From assembly GCF_017591435.1 (NCBI RefSeq), contig NC_059304.1, positions 32,401,443-32,465,442 on the forward strand: a DNA stretch of 64,000 nt, in the 5' to 3' direction. The notes below the pieces were generated by a model. The model made no database searches. It had not been told where the DNA came from and worked only from the letters and a program-made list of their open reading frames with translations. Position numbers and translations under genes: made by a program. Positions 42,836 to 54,327 of this stretch are shown one piece after another; within the stretch, counting starts at the first letter, position 1, and each line of letters opens with the position of its first letter. The DNA is from Portunus trituberculatus (Eukaryota > Arthropoda > Malacostraca > Decapoda > Portunidae).

Positions 42836-43415
42836 GATTTATTCAGCCCAGTGCTACCACAATCAAGAGACACCCTCCACCAGACTCTATGGAAGGAGCT
42901 CTTATTTCCTATAAGGACTCCCCTCTGGTCAACATCTGGTGAATGGTAGACATTGATCCCTTGCTTATGGCAACTCCTTGCCTAGTATGAGGCACTGCAA
43001 GTGGATGATTATCACTGAAGCTTGAGGCCGCAAAGGAAAAGAAGGACCTGCTGCCAGTTCCCTGCCTTGGGCCCCAGGCCGGACCCGACAGCCACCTTCT
43101 CCCCCAGTGCGGCGCCCAAGGCCGTCACGGCCCTCAACAAATTTTGGCCGAAACTTTTTCAATCTTCATTTAGATTTTGATCCGAATAGAAAATCATCGA
43201 TTGCAAGTGAAAAACGAGGGTGTTTGAAAATTGTGGAAAATTAAGGTGATCAGTGAAACAAGACAAGGCAGCTTTGCATCGCTTAGTATATATAAGGAGT
43301 GTACCTTGCACGTCTGTTGCCCGTGAATATCATAATGCACATGTTCCTAGACGCCTGGATAGAGCCAGTAATGCATTGGCGGCTGCCTACTTCATGCGGA
43401 CTTTAGAAGATTGAA
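42836..43415. other. Unassigned stretch with a TATA-like site
   Basis: Unique sequence. TATATATAAGG at 43287-43297 is a good TATA-box match but no downstream gene is recognisable, so it is only promoter-like. No ORF with a known domain. Confidence 0.35.
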
Positions 43416-43606
43416 GCCGTGGTACAGTGGAACCATGCGTGCTTTGGGGACTGAGGGTCTCCAAGCGCACGGGTTCGAAGTCTGATAGTTGGGCTTCCTC
43501 ACTCAGGACAACGGTTTCTAGGTGAGCTTTGAGATTGAGCTACCCTAAAAGTATCCCCTTTAGCCCATAAATTCCCGTGAAAGCCCACATGGTATAAATA
43601 AAAAGT
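43416..43606 (+). mobile_element. tRNA-related SINE (SINE-2)
   Basis: Head with A-box GTGGTACAGTGG and B-box GGGTTCGAAGTC separated by a long imperfect stem (GCGTGCTTTGG against CCAAGCGCAC). The body TTGGGCTTCCTCACTCAGG, then AAAGTATCCCCTTTAGCCCA, is a repeat I recognise from decapod genomes. It ends ACATGGTATAAATAAAAAG. Not a functional tRNA because the stems are irregular. Confidence 0.8.
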
Positions 43607-43780
43607 AGATTTCTGGATAGGGAGGAGGACGGCAAACATGTATACAAGAACTGCCACATGTTGATCTACTTTATGTTCTGATTTTCTTATGTCTTTGAAT
43701 TTATTTCATCTTTTTAACCACAGTATTCTATAAATAGGGAAAAAGGCAGGCATGAAGGCAAGATGAAATGTTTTGTTTTC
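43607..43780. other. Unique spacer
   Basis: AT-rich non-coding sequence between SINE-2 and the trinucleotide array; nothing recognised. Confidence 0.5.
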
Positions 43781-44169
43781 ATGCTGCTGCTGCCTGCTAC
43801 TACTACTACTACTACTGCTACCACTACTACCACCACTACCACCACCACCACCACCACCACTACTACTACCACTGCCACCTGCTGCCACACCACTGCCACC
43901 ACCACCACCGCTGCCACCACCACTGCTGCCGCTGTTGCTGCTGCTCCCTGCTGACCACCACCACCACCACCACCACCACCACCACCACCACCACCACCGT
44001 GCCTGCTGCGATAGCACCACTACCACCACCACCACCACCACTGACCACCACTGCCACTTGCTGTTACTAACCACCACTGCTGCTGCCTGCACTGCCACCA
44101 CTCACCACCACCACCACCACCACCACCACTACCACCACTACCACTGCCATGACTACTATTACTATAACT
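43781..44169. repeat. Imperfect (CCA/CTA/CTG)n trinucleotide array
   Basis: Runs of CTA, CCA, CAC and CTG trinucleotides with interspersed TGCC and GACC. All six frames produce low-complexity His, Thr, Pro, Val, Gly or Trp runs. None resembles a real protein. Treated as a microsatellite. Confidence 0.93.
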
Positions 44170-44258
44170 GTTAATACTACTTGATAACCGAATACGTACG
44201 TGAAGACAGTCTACTAGACCAGCCACCCCTGGCCCTGGCAGCGAGCGAAAAATTTTAT

Positions 44259-44706
44259 GCACTTGTAAGATCTTTTCGCTGACAACTTTTTGGCACTGTA
44301 TTAGAATTACAGAACAGGGGCTGAAGAAAAATCTAAATGGTTGAAACTGGAAATGGAAAAAAGCTATAGTCATCTTTGGTGAGCATGAGATGGCCCAAAC
44401 ACATAAGGACAGTGTTGGTGCATGGAAAAGCTGCCAGGCAACTTGCAAACAGGTTTCAAAGATGATACCAGCATAAATGAACTTTCAAAGCACTACAGAG
44501 TTAACCTGAAAACAAAGGAAGTTCTAGTGGAAAGAAACTTTGTTGCCTGGAAAACAGAGGCTGGATGTCCACACAAAGATATGTTGCCTGTGCACAACCT
44601 CCTTCATTCAAAATTTTTGCACTTGCAAGATTATTTGCTGGCAAATTTTTTGGCATTGTATTGGAATTACACAGCAAACATTGAAGAAATCTGAATGATT
44701 GAAAAG
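44259..44706. repeat. 88-bp direct repeat pair with 270-bp internal sequence
   Basis: GCACTTG(T/C)AAGAT..TTTGG recurs at 44259-44346 and 44619-44706 with about three quarters of positions matching (shared TTTTTTGGCA, TGTATT, GAATTACA, TGAAGAAA). The region between holds a 90-codon frame (44422-44694) of unknown nature that runs into the second repeat. This might be a solo composite element or an old tandem duplication. Confidence 0.65.
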
Positions 44707-44779
44707 CAATATTGTTAATCTCTTGCTATTACTCTGATAGTAATGTTAGCTTTTAGACCACAGGTGTCAAACTCAAGGC

Positions 44780-45735
44780 TCAAAGGCCACACCTCTTTTT
44801 GATAAGGCAGATATCAATGTAATCTGCCAATAGAAACATCAAACCTCCCTTAAAAACCCCATGTGACTGAAACAAGAGTCTTTTTGATATATATGTTAAG
44901 TTGTTACAATTTTCAAAGCCCTGAGATGTGAGGAGCCTGGTTCGTATGAGTATTTTTGCTATATATAAAGTATAAATCATATTAATCCGTCAATAGAACT
45001 ATAAAGTACCCTTAAAAACTCATGTAACTGAAACAATAGTCTTTGAAAATATAGGTTTTGTGGCCACTATTTTTCAGAGTCAACAGAGATGAGAAATCTT
45101 TTTCATAAAAGTTTTAATGCTATTGATAAAGTAGACGTAATGTTAATCTGTTAATGGAACCATCAAACTAGCCTTAAAACCCGTGTGACTGAAACAAGAG
45201 TCTTTTGAAGATGTTTTATGTGGCCATTTTTCAAAGTTCACAGAGATCAGAGGTTTTGTTATTGATAAGGAAAACCATGTCAATCTTTGAATGGAACCAT
45301 AAAACTACCCTTATAAGCTGTGTTTTGAAACAAATTCTTTTTAAAAATAAAATTATATGCCCACTGTTTTTCAAAGTCCAAGTTTTTAGTCACTTTGTTC
45401 GTAAGATTGTTTTTTTAATAAGATAGATGTCAATGTAATCTGTCAATAAAATCATCAAACCTCCTTTAAAACCCATGTGACTGAAATAAGAGTCTTTTTA
45501 AAATATAGGTTATGTTGCCACAATTTTCAAAGTCCTCAGATAAGGAGCTTGTTTTGAGTGTTTTTGCTATATGTAGAAATCATATTATTCTGTCAAAGAA
45601 CAACTATCAACCCCACCGTGTAACTGAAAAGTCTTTTGAAAATAAAGAAACTATTTTTTAAAGTAAGATGAAGAGTTTTATAAAGTAGATGTAATGTTAA
45701 TCTGTTAAAGATCATCAAACTAACGTTACACTTTT
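44780..45735. repeat. Degenerate tandem repeat, about 160-bp units, six copies
   Basis: A GTGACTGAAACAAGAGTCTTT-like core occurs at 44863, 45024, 45185, 45320, 45477 and 45620. Each is preceded by TCAATAG..CATCAAAC..CCTT and followed by TTTTCAAAGTC and a GATAA..GT block. Many indels; no coding potential. An old, decaying satellite. Confidence 0.85.
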
Positions 45736-45942
45736 ACCATAAAACTTACGAAAATTTCTCCGGGATTTAAATAAGTAGAACAAAGACTAATGTTTCAGTT
45801 ACACTTAAGGTAGTTTAATAGTTCCTCAACTCAGAGTTTTAAATTTCAAGCTTCTTTTGAAGTTCAAGCTTATTTTCAATCTCAAGGTCTTTTTAACAAA
45901 ATTTTTCTCTTAATTTCTTGCTCCTTTCAGCTCCACGTTTCT
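45736..45942. other. AT-rich spacer
   Basis: Contains short CAAGCTT and TCAAG repeats; no gene seen. Confidence 0.5.
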
Positions 45943-46257
45943 AAAACCTCATCTTTTGAACTCAGGAATAGAAAATATCTCATGATTTTTTCAAATGCAA
46001 CTGAGAATGAGATCGATGGATGAAAAGAAAAAAAGGTAGACTTAGGTTTTGGTGTGGTCTGATGTTTCCTTCTTGATTAATTAGTCTTGGAGTTAAGCAA
46101 AACCTCATCTTTTGAACTCAGGAAAAAAGATACCTCATGATTAATCATTACAAATGCAACTGAGAATGAGATCGATGGATGAAAAGAAAAAAAACGTAGA
46201 CTTAGGTTTTGGTGTGGTCTGATGTTTCCGTCTTGAATAGTCTTGGAGTTAAGCAAA
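45943..46257. repeat. 157-bp tandem duplication, two copies
   Basis: Copy 1 (45943-46098) and copy 2 (46099-46257) both begin AAAACCTCATCTTTTGAACT and end CTTGGAGTTAAGCAAA; they differ by a few substitutions and indels. Confidence 0.93.
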
Positions 46258-46973
46258 TAAAATTCAGAGTTTGTCAGTAAAGGGAGAAAAAGAAGCTAGA
46301 CTGTATATGCATGGCAGTGAGTAGCAGTTGTATGGTGGAGTTGGGAGAAGAATGCTAGCATTTTCAAAGGAATAGGGCTATGAAAACAAGTGTAAGAGAA
46401 GAGATGGATAACCTGGGGAGAATGAGATTGGAGGCAAATTGAAGGAAGTGAGTAGATTTAAGACTTGGAGTGTTCCAAAAAGGGAGTTATCAGGCACAAT
46501 ATGTTTTGGTTAGTTGAGGGCCCACACATTGGGACGCCTCATTGCCTCGTCTAGACACAGGGCACCAAACTTATAATTTCTTCAAAGTTTTATCATGATC
46601 GTGTGATCAGTTAACGGTTGTACGTACACTGTGTAAGTTCCCATGTATTTGCAATGAGAGCTGGACCAGTGTAATGTAGACAAGGGTGATCATGAGGAGA
46701 TGAGGAGTGATGAAGCTTTCAACACCAGCTTGGATTCGTCTCAGTGCGGTTGTAACTCCTCTTCTCTCCTATTGTGTGTTTGTATAGTCCACAATGGAAA
46801 GTCTTTTTTTATGAAGAGAAAGGGGAAACAAACATCTGTATTAAAAGGAACGCCCACTGAAGACCTAGACCCTCAAAAGCTTGATCAAACCACATTCAAA
46901 ATATTAATAACTGAAGAGCGTTTTCTTGCAACATTTCTTGTAGTTCCTCAAGATCCTTATTTACGAGAATGGA
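46258..46973. other. Unassigned stretch
   Basis: Non-coding-looking sequence with A/G-rich parts. A 122-codon frame at 46700-47068 has no recognisable domain and runs into MITE-1, so it is not supported as a gene. Confidence 0.45.
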
Positions 46974-47176
46974 TTAATCTCTTCAGTACCAGGACGCGTT
47001 TCTATTCTATTCTGTTTACTATTTGGGATTTTATACAGTTTCAGAAAAATATATTAGGATTAGAATAGTAAAGACTCTGGCCATTATTTTTGACCTCCAT
47101 AGACCATCCGTAATACAAATAAAATCGTCTAATCATATCCAAAAATCAAGATGCGTCTCAGTACTGAAGGGGTTAA
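46974..47176. mobile_element. TTAA MITE (MITE-1) containing a satellite-like core
   Basis: Bounded by TTAA at 46974-46977 and 47173-47176. Terminal inverted repeats: TTAATCTCTTCAGTACCAGG on the left and, read inward from the right, TTAACCCCTTCAGTACTGAG, followed by GACGC or CGCGT on both sides. A 90-bp interior (47059-47148) aligns end to end with one monomer of the 92-bp satellite at 1-4864, about three quarters identical by eye. No ORF. The TTAA ends suggest a piggyBac-type non-autonomous element. Confidence 0.85.
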
Positions 47177-47418
47177 AAAAAAGCTGGAGTAACCGAGTCT
47201 TGATTTAGTGGAAAGTTTAAGATTCTCGGCTTTGTCTTTGCGATATTTCCTGGTGCGCGAAATACGAGTAACACCATGGAAGGAGGGGCGATCGATGGCC
47301 GGTCACTGGTAACAGTGGTGTCTGCCGGGGCCCTGGAAGGGGAAGGTTGACTCAGTTTGCACGTCAGCTTTTAGAAGACTTTTGTCCCTTTTTCTTTTGG
47401 GGGAAAAAAAAAAAAAAA

Positions 47419-47421
<3 letters not shown>
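47177..47421. other. Unassigned stretch ending in poly-A
   Basis: Unique sequence with a homopolymer A run at 47405-47418. No feature recognised. Confidence 0.4.

Positions 47422-47484
<63 letters not shown>
47422..47484. repeat. (CT)n microsatellite
   Basis: Pure CT dinucleotides between a poly-A/T stretch and the low-quality region. Confidence 0.97.
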
Positions 47485-47500
<16 letters not shown>

Positions 47501-50312
47501 CATTATACAATTTTGACTTATACTTGCCTTTCACAATATTGGCTTCAAGTTTGCCTTCTTCCGAAAGCCTCCTCTTCTGCTGTCCGTGCAGCCACTCACA
47601 CTTTCACGAACCGGCGTCCACAGCCCTTACCTGTTGAAGAACGCTTGGTATCTTTGAGGAACTTTTGGGTGACTTCTGCCCTGGGTGGAGAGCCCCCCGG
47701 GCACTGACTGGGGGCCCGGGGGGGCCCCCTTTGGTTCATGAAGTGGGCTCCCCGTTCCGCCGGTTTGGAGGGTCAGGGTGGGCCGGCCCCCCGGAGCCTC
47801 GGGGCCTGAACCTTGTAGGGAAGCAAGTTTGGCCCCCAAAGGGGGATTCAGGAGGAGCCCTGGCTTTGGCAGGTTCCTTTGGGTCCGAAGGTTAATTCTC
47901 CTAATCCAGCTTCCCCTCCGCGCCTGGGTCCTGGTTAAAGGCGAAAACCCCCTTTCCCCTCCCGGGCCAACCCCGTTGGGCGAACCACTTCACTCTCCGG
48001 GATGCTTTCAGTGGGTTTTGGGCAATTCGCCACTTCCTTCCCAATATTAAGGTGGGTTATTCAGGGGGGCCCCCTAGTGTCTCCTTCCCCCTTTTCCTTC
48101 TTTTCCCTCTCCTTCCCTTCCCTTTTTTCCCCTTTTTTTATTTTTTTTATTTAAACAGGTGGTTAAATATATTACATAGAAACCAGGTCATTTCCTTTAG
48201 GGAGTACAAACTATGCTTCCTACTTAAAAAAGTGTGTAATAACAAACTTAATTTAACAAATTATTAAATTTTAAAATACTATGAACCTGAAGAAGAAAAT
48301 TGCAAGGGGGCGGGGGTTCCTTAATTTGCGGTGGGAAGGCCTCCACTTTGTGTAGCTGTCAACCCCCACCCTGCGTGTAAAGGCCCCAGGGCCCCGGTTT
48401 CCGGGGGGTCTTGCGCCCGTCCTCCCAAACCCTGTCTCCCCTTCCCCAAGTGTGGTGGGTAGGTGCCGTTTAGCCTTCCCGGGGCAACTTTCCTGGGTGC
48501 TGAGGTGCCCCGGCTCCGTGGTTCCTTTGGCCCTTTTTGCTTTGTGGTTTGGAGGCGTCAGTGGTGTTTCCGCCAGTTGGGTTTTTTTGGAGAGGTCCCC
48601 TTCAAGCGTCGCCCCGCTGATTTACTTAACAGGTCAGGGCCTTGCAAGGGAGGGGTTTCCTTAAGGCCTTCCTGGGCCTTTTGGGGGGGTCACATGGGGG
48701 TTTTCTGGGCATTACCTTGGGAACTTCCCGCCATTTTCCGGTAGGTCAATGCGCCTGGCCACCCCACCCCGGTTTCTGGTGCCGAGAGGGTGGTTCTGGC
48801 CCAAGCAACTTTCCCGATTGGTCTGTTTCCTGTAGGGGGATACCTGGCCTGGGTTTTCAGGGGAAAGATTGCCCCTTTCCCCAACCGGAGTCCTTTATTG
48901 AGCCTCAAATTTGGGTTTCCCCTGAAGCCCAGGAAGGGGCAGTCAGCATAACAGGCTGGAAACTCTGAGATGGAAAAATTCCAAGTTTGGGCCTCTAACC
49001 TTGGGAAGAAGTCCCAAAGGGGAAAGGGTGTCCGTTTAATCCTCCCAGGACTGAACATTGAGAGGGGGTGATGCCCGCTCTGGATTTTTGTCAGGATTGC
49101 CCCAAGTAAAAGCACCCGTCTAGGCACCCGGAGGGGGCCGGTGGTCATGCCAGGTTTAAGAAAGGGGGAAATCGAGGGCGGCCTTTTCTTCCAAATTCTT
49201 CGGAGTAAAATTTCTCCTCAAGGATTTGGATTGTACCAAACCCCAAAGATTTGCTCCCCTGGGGGGGAAGGGTGTAATTTCCGGGCCCCTTGACCTCTTC
49301 GGCAGGGAATTCCGCCTTTCCAAAGTGAGGCCCCCCCGGTTGGGAGCCGGAAATGATGGAGGGGTTGTTGTTTCCACAGTTTTAATTGTGGGAACCGTAG
49401 GGTTGCCTTCCTGGGTTTCCCCCTGGGTCTTCCATATCTTGAAGCCTTCTGGGGTATACCGCGGGGAGGGCGGTGGTGTGTTGGGGCACCTTTATTTTCC
49501 GGCGAACTCTCGGAAGGAACATTTTAGTGGTGACACCGGTTCCCAGGTTTGGTAAGGGGGGAGACGTGGGAAGCCTTGTTCTTTCCCAGGTTCCAAGTTG
49601 CCAACCTGGTTGAAGAGCTTATAGCTCCCATCGGCCGGCCCATTTCGTTTTACCTTTTTCCCTCTTCTTGGCCGGGATTGATGGGGACCTTGTAGTGGCC
49701 ACCCAATTTTATTGCGCACACCACTTGGAGCCAAACCAGTTGGCCAGGGTTTGTTGGAAGGGGAAAATTTTTTGGGAGAAAGGAGGGGTAAAGGCTTACG
49801 TGGTGTGGGTCCCATATACTGTGCCAATAGGCGCAGAGACCCTTTCCCAGAAGTTAACCGTTCCTGTTGTTTCCTCCAAGAGGATTATGGAGGAAACCGA
49901 AAGACTCCCACACGGAGTCGGCAACAACCAACCTCTCGTCGGGCACAACCAACCCCCCTGGTTGTTGGGGTTCATGGGGGAGACCCGATGTGATTGTGAA
50001 GGCTTCATCCCAAGGGGTTAGGCCCACAAAACAATGTTGGATTATGGGAGCCAGTGTTGGGGGGGTTTCCCTTTTCCATGTTCTTAGCTCCCTCCCCTCC
50101 CTTCTCTCCCCTTAAAACATTCAAGGAAAACCAAGCCCCGTCGGGTGACACAAGTATACCACTTCCTTCCTTTTTCCGCCTAATGGGATATCCAATTTTG
50201 TCGCATATTGGAGCAATTTCGGGTTCCTCACTACTATCCACCATGTCTGAGGATAAGGTGTTATTCCCTTTTGTCCTGCCCTACTTAGGGCCTTTTCCTT
50301 TTTTCCTTCTCC
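47485..50312. other. Homopolymer-inflated, probably low-accuracy consensus
   Basis: Sequence dominated by short runs of G, C, T and A (GGGGGCCCGGGGGGGCCCCC near 47710; TTTTTTTATTTTTTTTATTT near 48140), unlike anything else in the window. No frame shows a known domain. A poly-T followed by ATTTAAACA at about 48140-48155 resembles the LINE-F 3' end at 58321, so parts may be badly called LINE-F sequence. No gene can be supported here. Confidence 0.6.
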
Positions 50313-50698
50313 TTTTTTTTTTTTTTTAAACAAATTAATCGGAACGTCCCAAAGGGCCTTGGTGCACCTTTTAAGGGCACTCTACTACAAATTTACAAGC
50401 TTTGTAATTAAAGATGGCAGCTGAAATGGGCACTTTCTTTCACTTCCTAGAATTACGCCGCACTCCTGGTGTCCGTACAAAGGGTCAAGGGTTGGAGGTT
50501 GTTCCACATTCCACGTTTGCCGGGTGTTCTTCCGGCTCCCGGGCCGGAACAAGACATCCGGAGACGCGTTCAAGGTGGGGCGCACCCGTGGGTGCGGCAC
50601 CCAGGCTCCCCCTTGAGACCGCTCTCTGGCGGGATCTTGGGAGAGCCCCTGCCAATTGGTTTTGACCTTGCCTTTAACCTCACCCGCCACTCCTCGGT

Positions 50699-53010
50699 TT
50701 AGTACAGGACATCCAGGAGAGCTGCGTATTCAAGGTGGGGCCGCACCTGTGCCTTTGTACAGCAGCAGTCTCCCTTCCTGTCGAGGAAACTGGCGATCCT
50801 TCTGAGAGCGGAGATCCTGTGAGAGGCTTTCTTGGCAATGGTTTTGACATGCCTGTCAAACCTCAGCCCTCGATCCACCTCCACTCCAAGTATCTTGACG
50901 TCATCTTGGAGTGGGAGAGCAGCGCCAAAGACAACTTTCCTGCCATTGCTGCCATGGCGGCTGGGGACCGAGAGACAACCATTGCTTGTGTCTTCTCCGG
51001 CGCGAATGTCACTTGCCATCGAGCACCCCACTCCTTTATCACCGTAGCTGCTGATTGATGGCCTCAGCAGCCCGCCCACTGTCCTGGCGTGGATAGGTAT
51101 AGGAGAGGGTGCAGTCATCAGCATAGGCCATGACTCCTGGCAGTAGCTGGAGAAGATCATCCACGTAGATATTCCACAGGAGTGGGCCAAGAATTGAACC
51201 CTGTGGCACTGATGCCTCCACAGGCAGGGACTCAGATGTTTGCCCGTTGACAACCACCTTGAGGCTTCTGTCCTGCAGGTAATTTCCAAGAGTCGTAGCA
51301 AGCCACCCTGGATGCCTTTAGCACGAAGCTTTTCTAGTAATCCGTTGTGCCATACTTTATCAAAAGCTCCTGCTATGTCCAAAGCAACCACTATAGTGTC
51401 CTTGCTGTCGTCGAGGGCGTCCTGCCAATGCCTGGTGAGAAGCATCATTAGGTCGGAGGTTGACCTTCCAGGTCTGAACCCAAACTGTTGGTCTGAGAGG
51501 AGGGCATTGTCCTTGAGATGGCTACACACCACCTCTGCCACGACCCTCTCAAACACTTTACCCACCACTGACAACAGGGATATGGGTCTGTAGTTTTTTG
51601 GGTCCGTCCTGGAGCTTTTTTTTGTGTACGGGAACTACTCGAGCCTCCTTCCACACTGAAGGCCAGACGTTTTCCCGTACACAAGTTGTGAAGACTTGGG
51701 TGAGAGGGCAGCCAGTTCCTGGGAGCATCGCTTCAGCAGGTGCGGGCTGATGTCATCAGGGCCGGTGGCTTTCTGTGTGTCCAGCCCCCGCAATAATCGC
51801 TTCACCTGCTGATGCGTCACCTCCACCATGGTGACAGTCTTCTCACATTGCTGGACCAGCTGAGGCGGTGGCTGCTGTGGATTCCCGACCTTCATTTTTC
51901 CAGCAAACAAGGAAGCCAGCAACTGTGCCCTCTCCTTACTGCTGGTGGCGACAGTACCGTCCTGCTTGCTGAGGGGAGGGATGGATTCTTGGTGGCCAGT
52001 TCCTTGTTTGTCCTTAACAAGAGACCACCAAGTTTTGTTTCCTACGCCAGTGCCACACAGTTTCCGGCGCAGGCTTTCCTCCCACTTTTTTAAGGCCCAC
52101 TTGCTGGTTACCACCATCCTCCTGCATGCAGCCCTGTGCAGGTCCTTTTTGCGCGAGTCGGGTTCCTCCGTGGCGTCTCTGGAGGGCGAGAAGGTGAGAG
52201 GTGAGTGCAAGTGCTTCACTCTCTGCTCCTCCCTGTAGCAGAGTGGCCCATGGGGTGTGGGTCAGGTCGTGGCGCAGGGAAGCCCAGTCTGCTTTGTTCC
52301 ACAGCCAGATGGTAGATTTGGTGGTGGCCTCCTGTCCTGAGCCACGCCCACTTCCAGCTGTGTCAGTACAGCGTGATGGTCAGAGCTGCCCATTTAGCCT
52401 CCCAGCTGATGACACTGTAGGAAGCTTGTCTTCCTGGTAGTCTCGAGGATGACAGGGTCTAATGTCCCCTCCTCGTTCATGTGTAGGGGAAGGTGACATG
52501 ATCTGTCAGACCCTGCACCTCCAGGAGATTCTCGTAGGCGTCTCTTTCCAGGTGGTGAACCACTTTGAGATCCTTCTTGGCTACACCAGCACGTGGCTGC
52601 AGCTGATGTTAAAGCCGATCATCAGGTTGTTCAAGGTCTCAGTCAGGTACAGGAGTGAGTCAGGCCCTTGTCGGGGGGCGAAAGGGCACACAGCAGGAGG
52701 GCTGCGCGGTCTGCCAGCATTACTCGGAAGTACATCATCTCCATCATTGGAGGCGTGTCTATGTCGAGTAGCTGGGCCTGCATTCCTTCCTTGAAGCAGA
52801 CAGCCACTCCACCTCCTGTTCGCTCCTGTCGGTCCCTCCTCACCCAGTGGGTGAAGCCCTGCATCCTGCCCGTGGGCTCCACCTCACTGTTCAGCCATGT
52901 TCGGTCACCACAACAACGTCTGCATTGTGTCGTTGCACACAGTTGTGGTATAAGTCTGCAAGGTTAGTCCGGAGACCACGGACGTTGCTAGAGACGACCT
53001 TTAGTTGGGG
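50699..53010 (-). pseudogene. LINE-F1 ORF2 (endonuclease and reverse transcriptase)
   Basis: Endonuclease: N-terminal SSNVRGLRTNLADL near 52985-52945, then 52882-52643 (RMQGFTHWVRRDRQERTGGG, AVCFKEGMQAQLL). RT: 52219-51635 has KATGPDDISPHLLKRCSQEL, and 51574-50699 (291 codons) has the palm start with QFGFRPGRSTSDL and VALDIAGAFDKVWH. A shift follows, so [20 protein letters not shown] and AYADD appear in the frame 51257-51039. Several indels; the endonuclease middle is missing or broken between 52640 and 52230. Confidence 0.85.
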
Positions 53011-53060
53011 CGGGGCAAGCTGGCTGTACCATGCCGAGGGATGGTAGTGAGGGAGGCGTG

Positions 53061-54327
53061 CTAGTCGGAGGTGGTGGTTAGGGTCCGCGGCCGACTGCTG
53101 GTACTGGTGAAGAGGAGTGGTCCACTGCCGCCCCTGGTCTGATTCCAGATACCAGGCTGAGGAAGGAGTGGGCGAGGTTGTGGGGACTGAAATGAAGTGA
53201 GGGGTGGGCGGGCTGAGGCGCTGCAGGTGGGAAGGGTGTGGCTTGTTCTTTCCACCGTAAAGCCCTGTAGGAGACGCTCCTGACGTAAATCGTCAGTTCT
53301 GGCGTGGCAAAGCAGAAGTGTGTCCTTTCCGTGAGCAGTACTCCACACTTTTGCCTTGGCTCGCTTTTGTGTCTGCTTGGTGGCCTGGTGAGTCCTCAGT
53401 CCTTCGCTGGACACCTCCTCGCGTCCTGCTGCACTTCCTCTTAATTTCTTTTTCTCCAATCTCCTGAAGTGGTCTGAGGAGAGGTTCGTGGGCGAACAGA
53501 GGCACCGCGATCTACTGTTCGCTGTGTTTATGGAGGAAGAGTCCCTGCTGCTCTGTGTGGCGGTAGACGTGGTAGTGAGTACCGAGCAGTCACTCTGTGT
53601 GGCAGAAGGAGTGACAGTGACGCTGGGGAGGTGTCACAGTCGCTCTTGTGGCGGTGGAAGCAGTGGAGGTAGGCGGAGCGGTCGTTGTTTCCCGGGCAGG
53701 CGGGAAGGTGGAAGTGGAGAAAACAGGCTACCGGATCTGTTGCGGTTTACCCAAGCTCCACCACGTCCTCCACCTCTCAGAGTCCTGACAAACCACCTCC
53801 CAGTGTTCGTCAATTGACTCTGCGTGGGCGCTGACTGCCTGAGAGCGTGTGGCTACTTGCTTCTGGCGCTGTTTTGACGCTATCAGCCTGTCTGCTACTC
53901 TGAGAGCCGCAGCAAACACGTCTCTGTGCTGTATAATCAAGTCCCGGTCGTCACACAGTTTTGTTGAGAGGCTTCCTCAGTGAGCTTCTCAACTAGTGAA
54001 ACTCTCTCCCTCTCCAAGCCCTCCCACTGACTCTCCCCTATCGTCCGGTAGTGGCGGGGGCAGTCTCCTCTGATGTAGATGACGGGGTCCGGGATGTTTG
54101 CTTGAGTCGGGTGTTAGTACACTTGAAGACTGGCGTATCCCCAAGGCAGCTGTTGTGACAAAGGTTTTTTCGTCACAGCTCACGTGTTGAGTCTTAAGTG
54201 TTGCTTTGCCACAAACGCAACACCAATTCTGGTAGCCAGGCAAGTCTCGCCTGGCTATGGGGGAGGGCGGGCTAGACATTGAGGGAGAGGATAAGTGATT
54301 CCTGGGGTGGAGCCAGGTGGAGGACAA
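53061..54327 (-). pseudogene. LINE-F1 ORF1 (PHD-like finger and CCHC knuckle)
   Basis: 54327-53989 has RRDLPGYQNWCCVCGKATLK with the start of a Cys/His finger that is broken after HVSCDEKT. 53940-53728 is a conserved middle (DVFAAALRVADRLIASKQRQ). 53505-53061 carries the CCHC knuckle region (EYCSRKGHTSA, then frameshift) and a Pro/Ser-rich tail. The same protein is better preserved in F4. Confidence 0.8.

Noticed and set aside
43287..43297. TATA-box promoter
   Set aside because: Good motif match but in AT-containing sequence with no downstream gene. Not enough to call.
43706..44174. Open frames rich in His, Thr, Pro, Val or Trp
   Set aside because: All six frames are open because of the trinucleotide array. 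No start context or domain.
44422..44694. 90-codon frame as a gene fragment
   Set aside because: No domain recognised, and it overlaps a direct repeat. Kept only as part of the repeat description.
46700..47068. 122-codon frame as a host gene
   Set aside because: No recognisable domain, and its 3' third lies inside MITE-1.
47640..50300. GC-rich host gene
   Set aside because: Frames of 70-150 codons occur in several phases but with no domain, and the homopolymer pattern suggests poor consensus.
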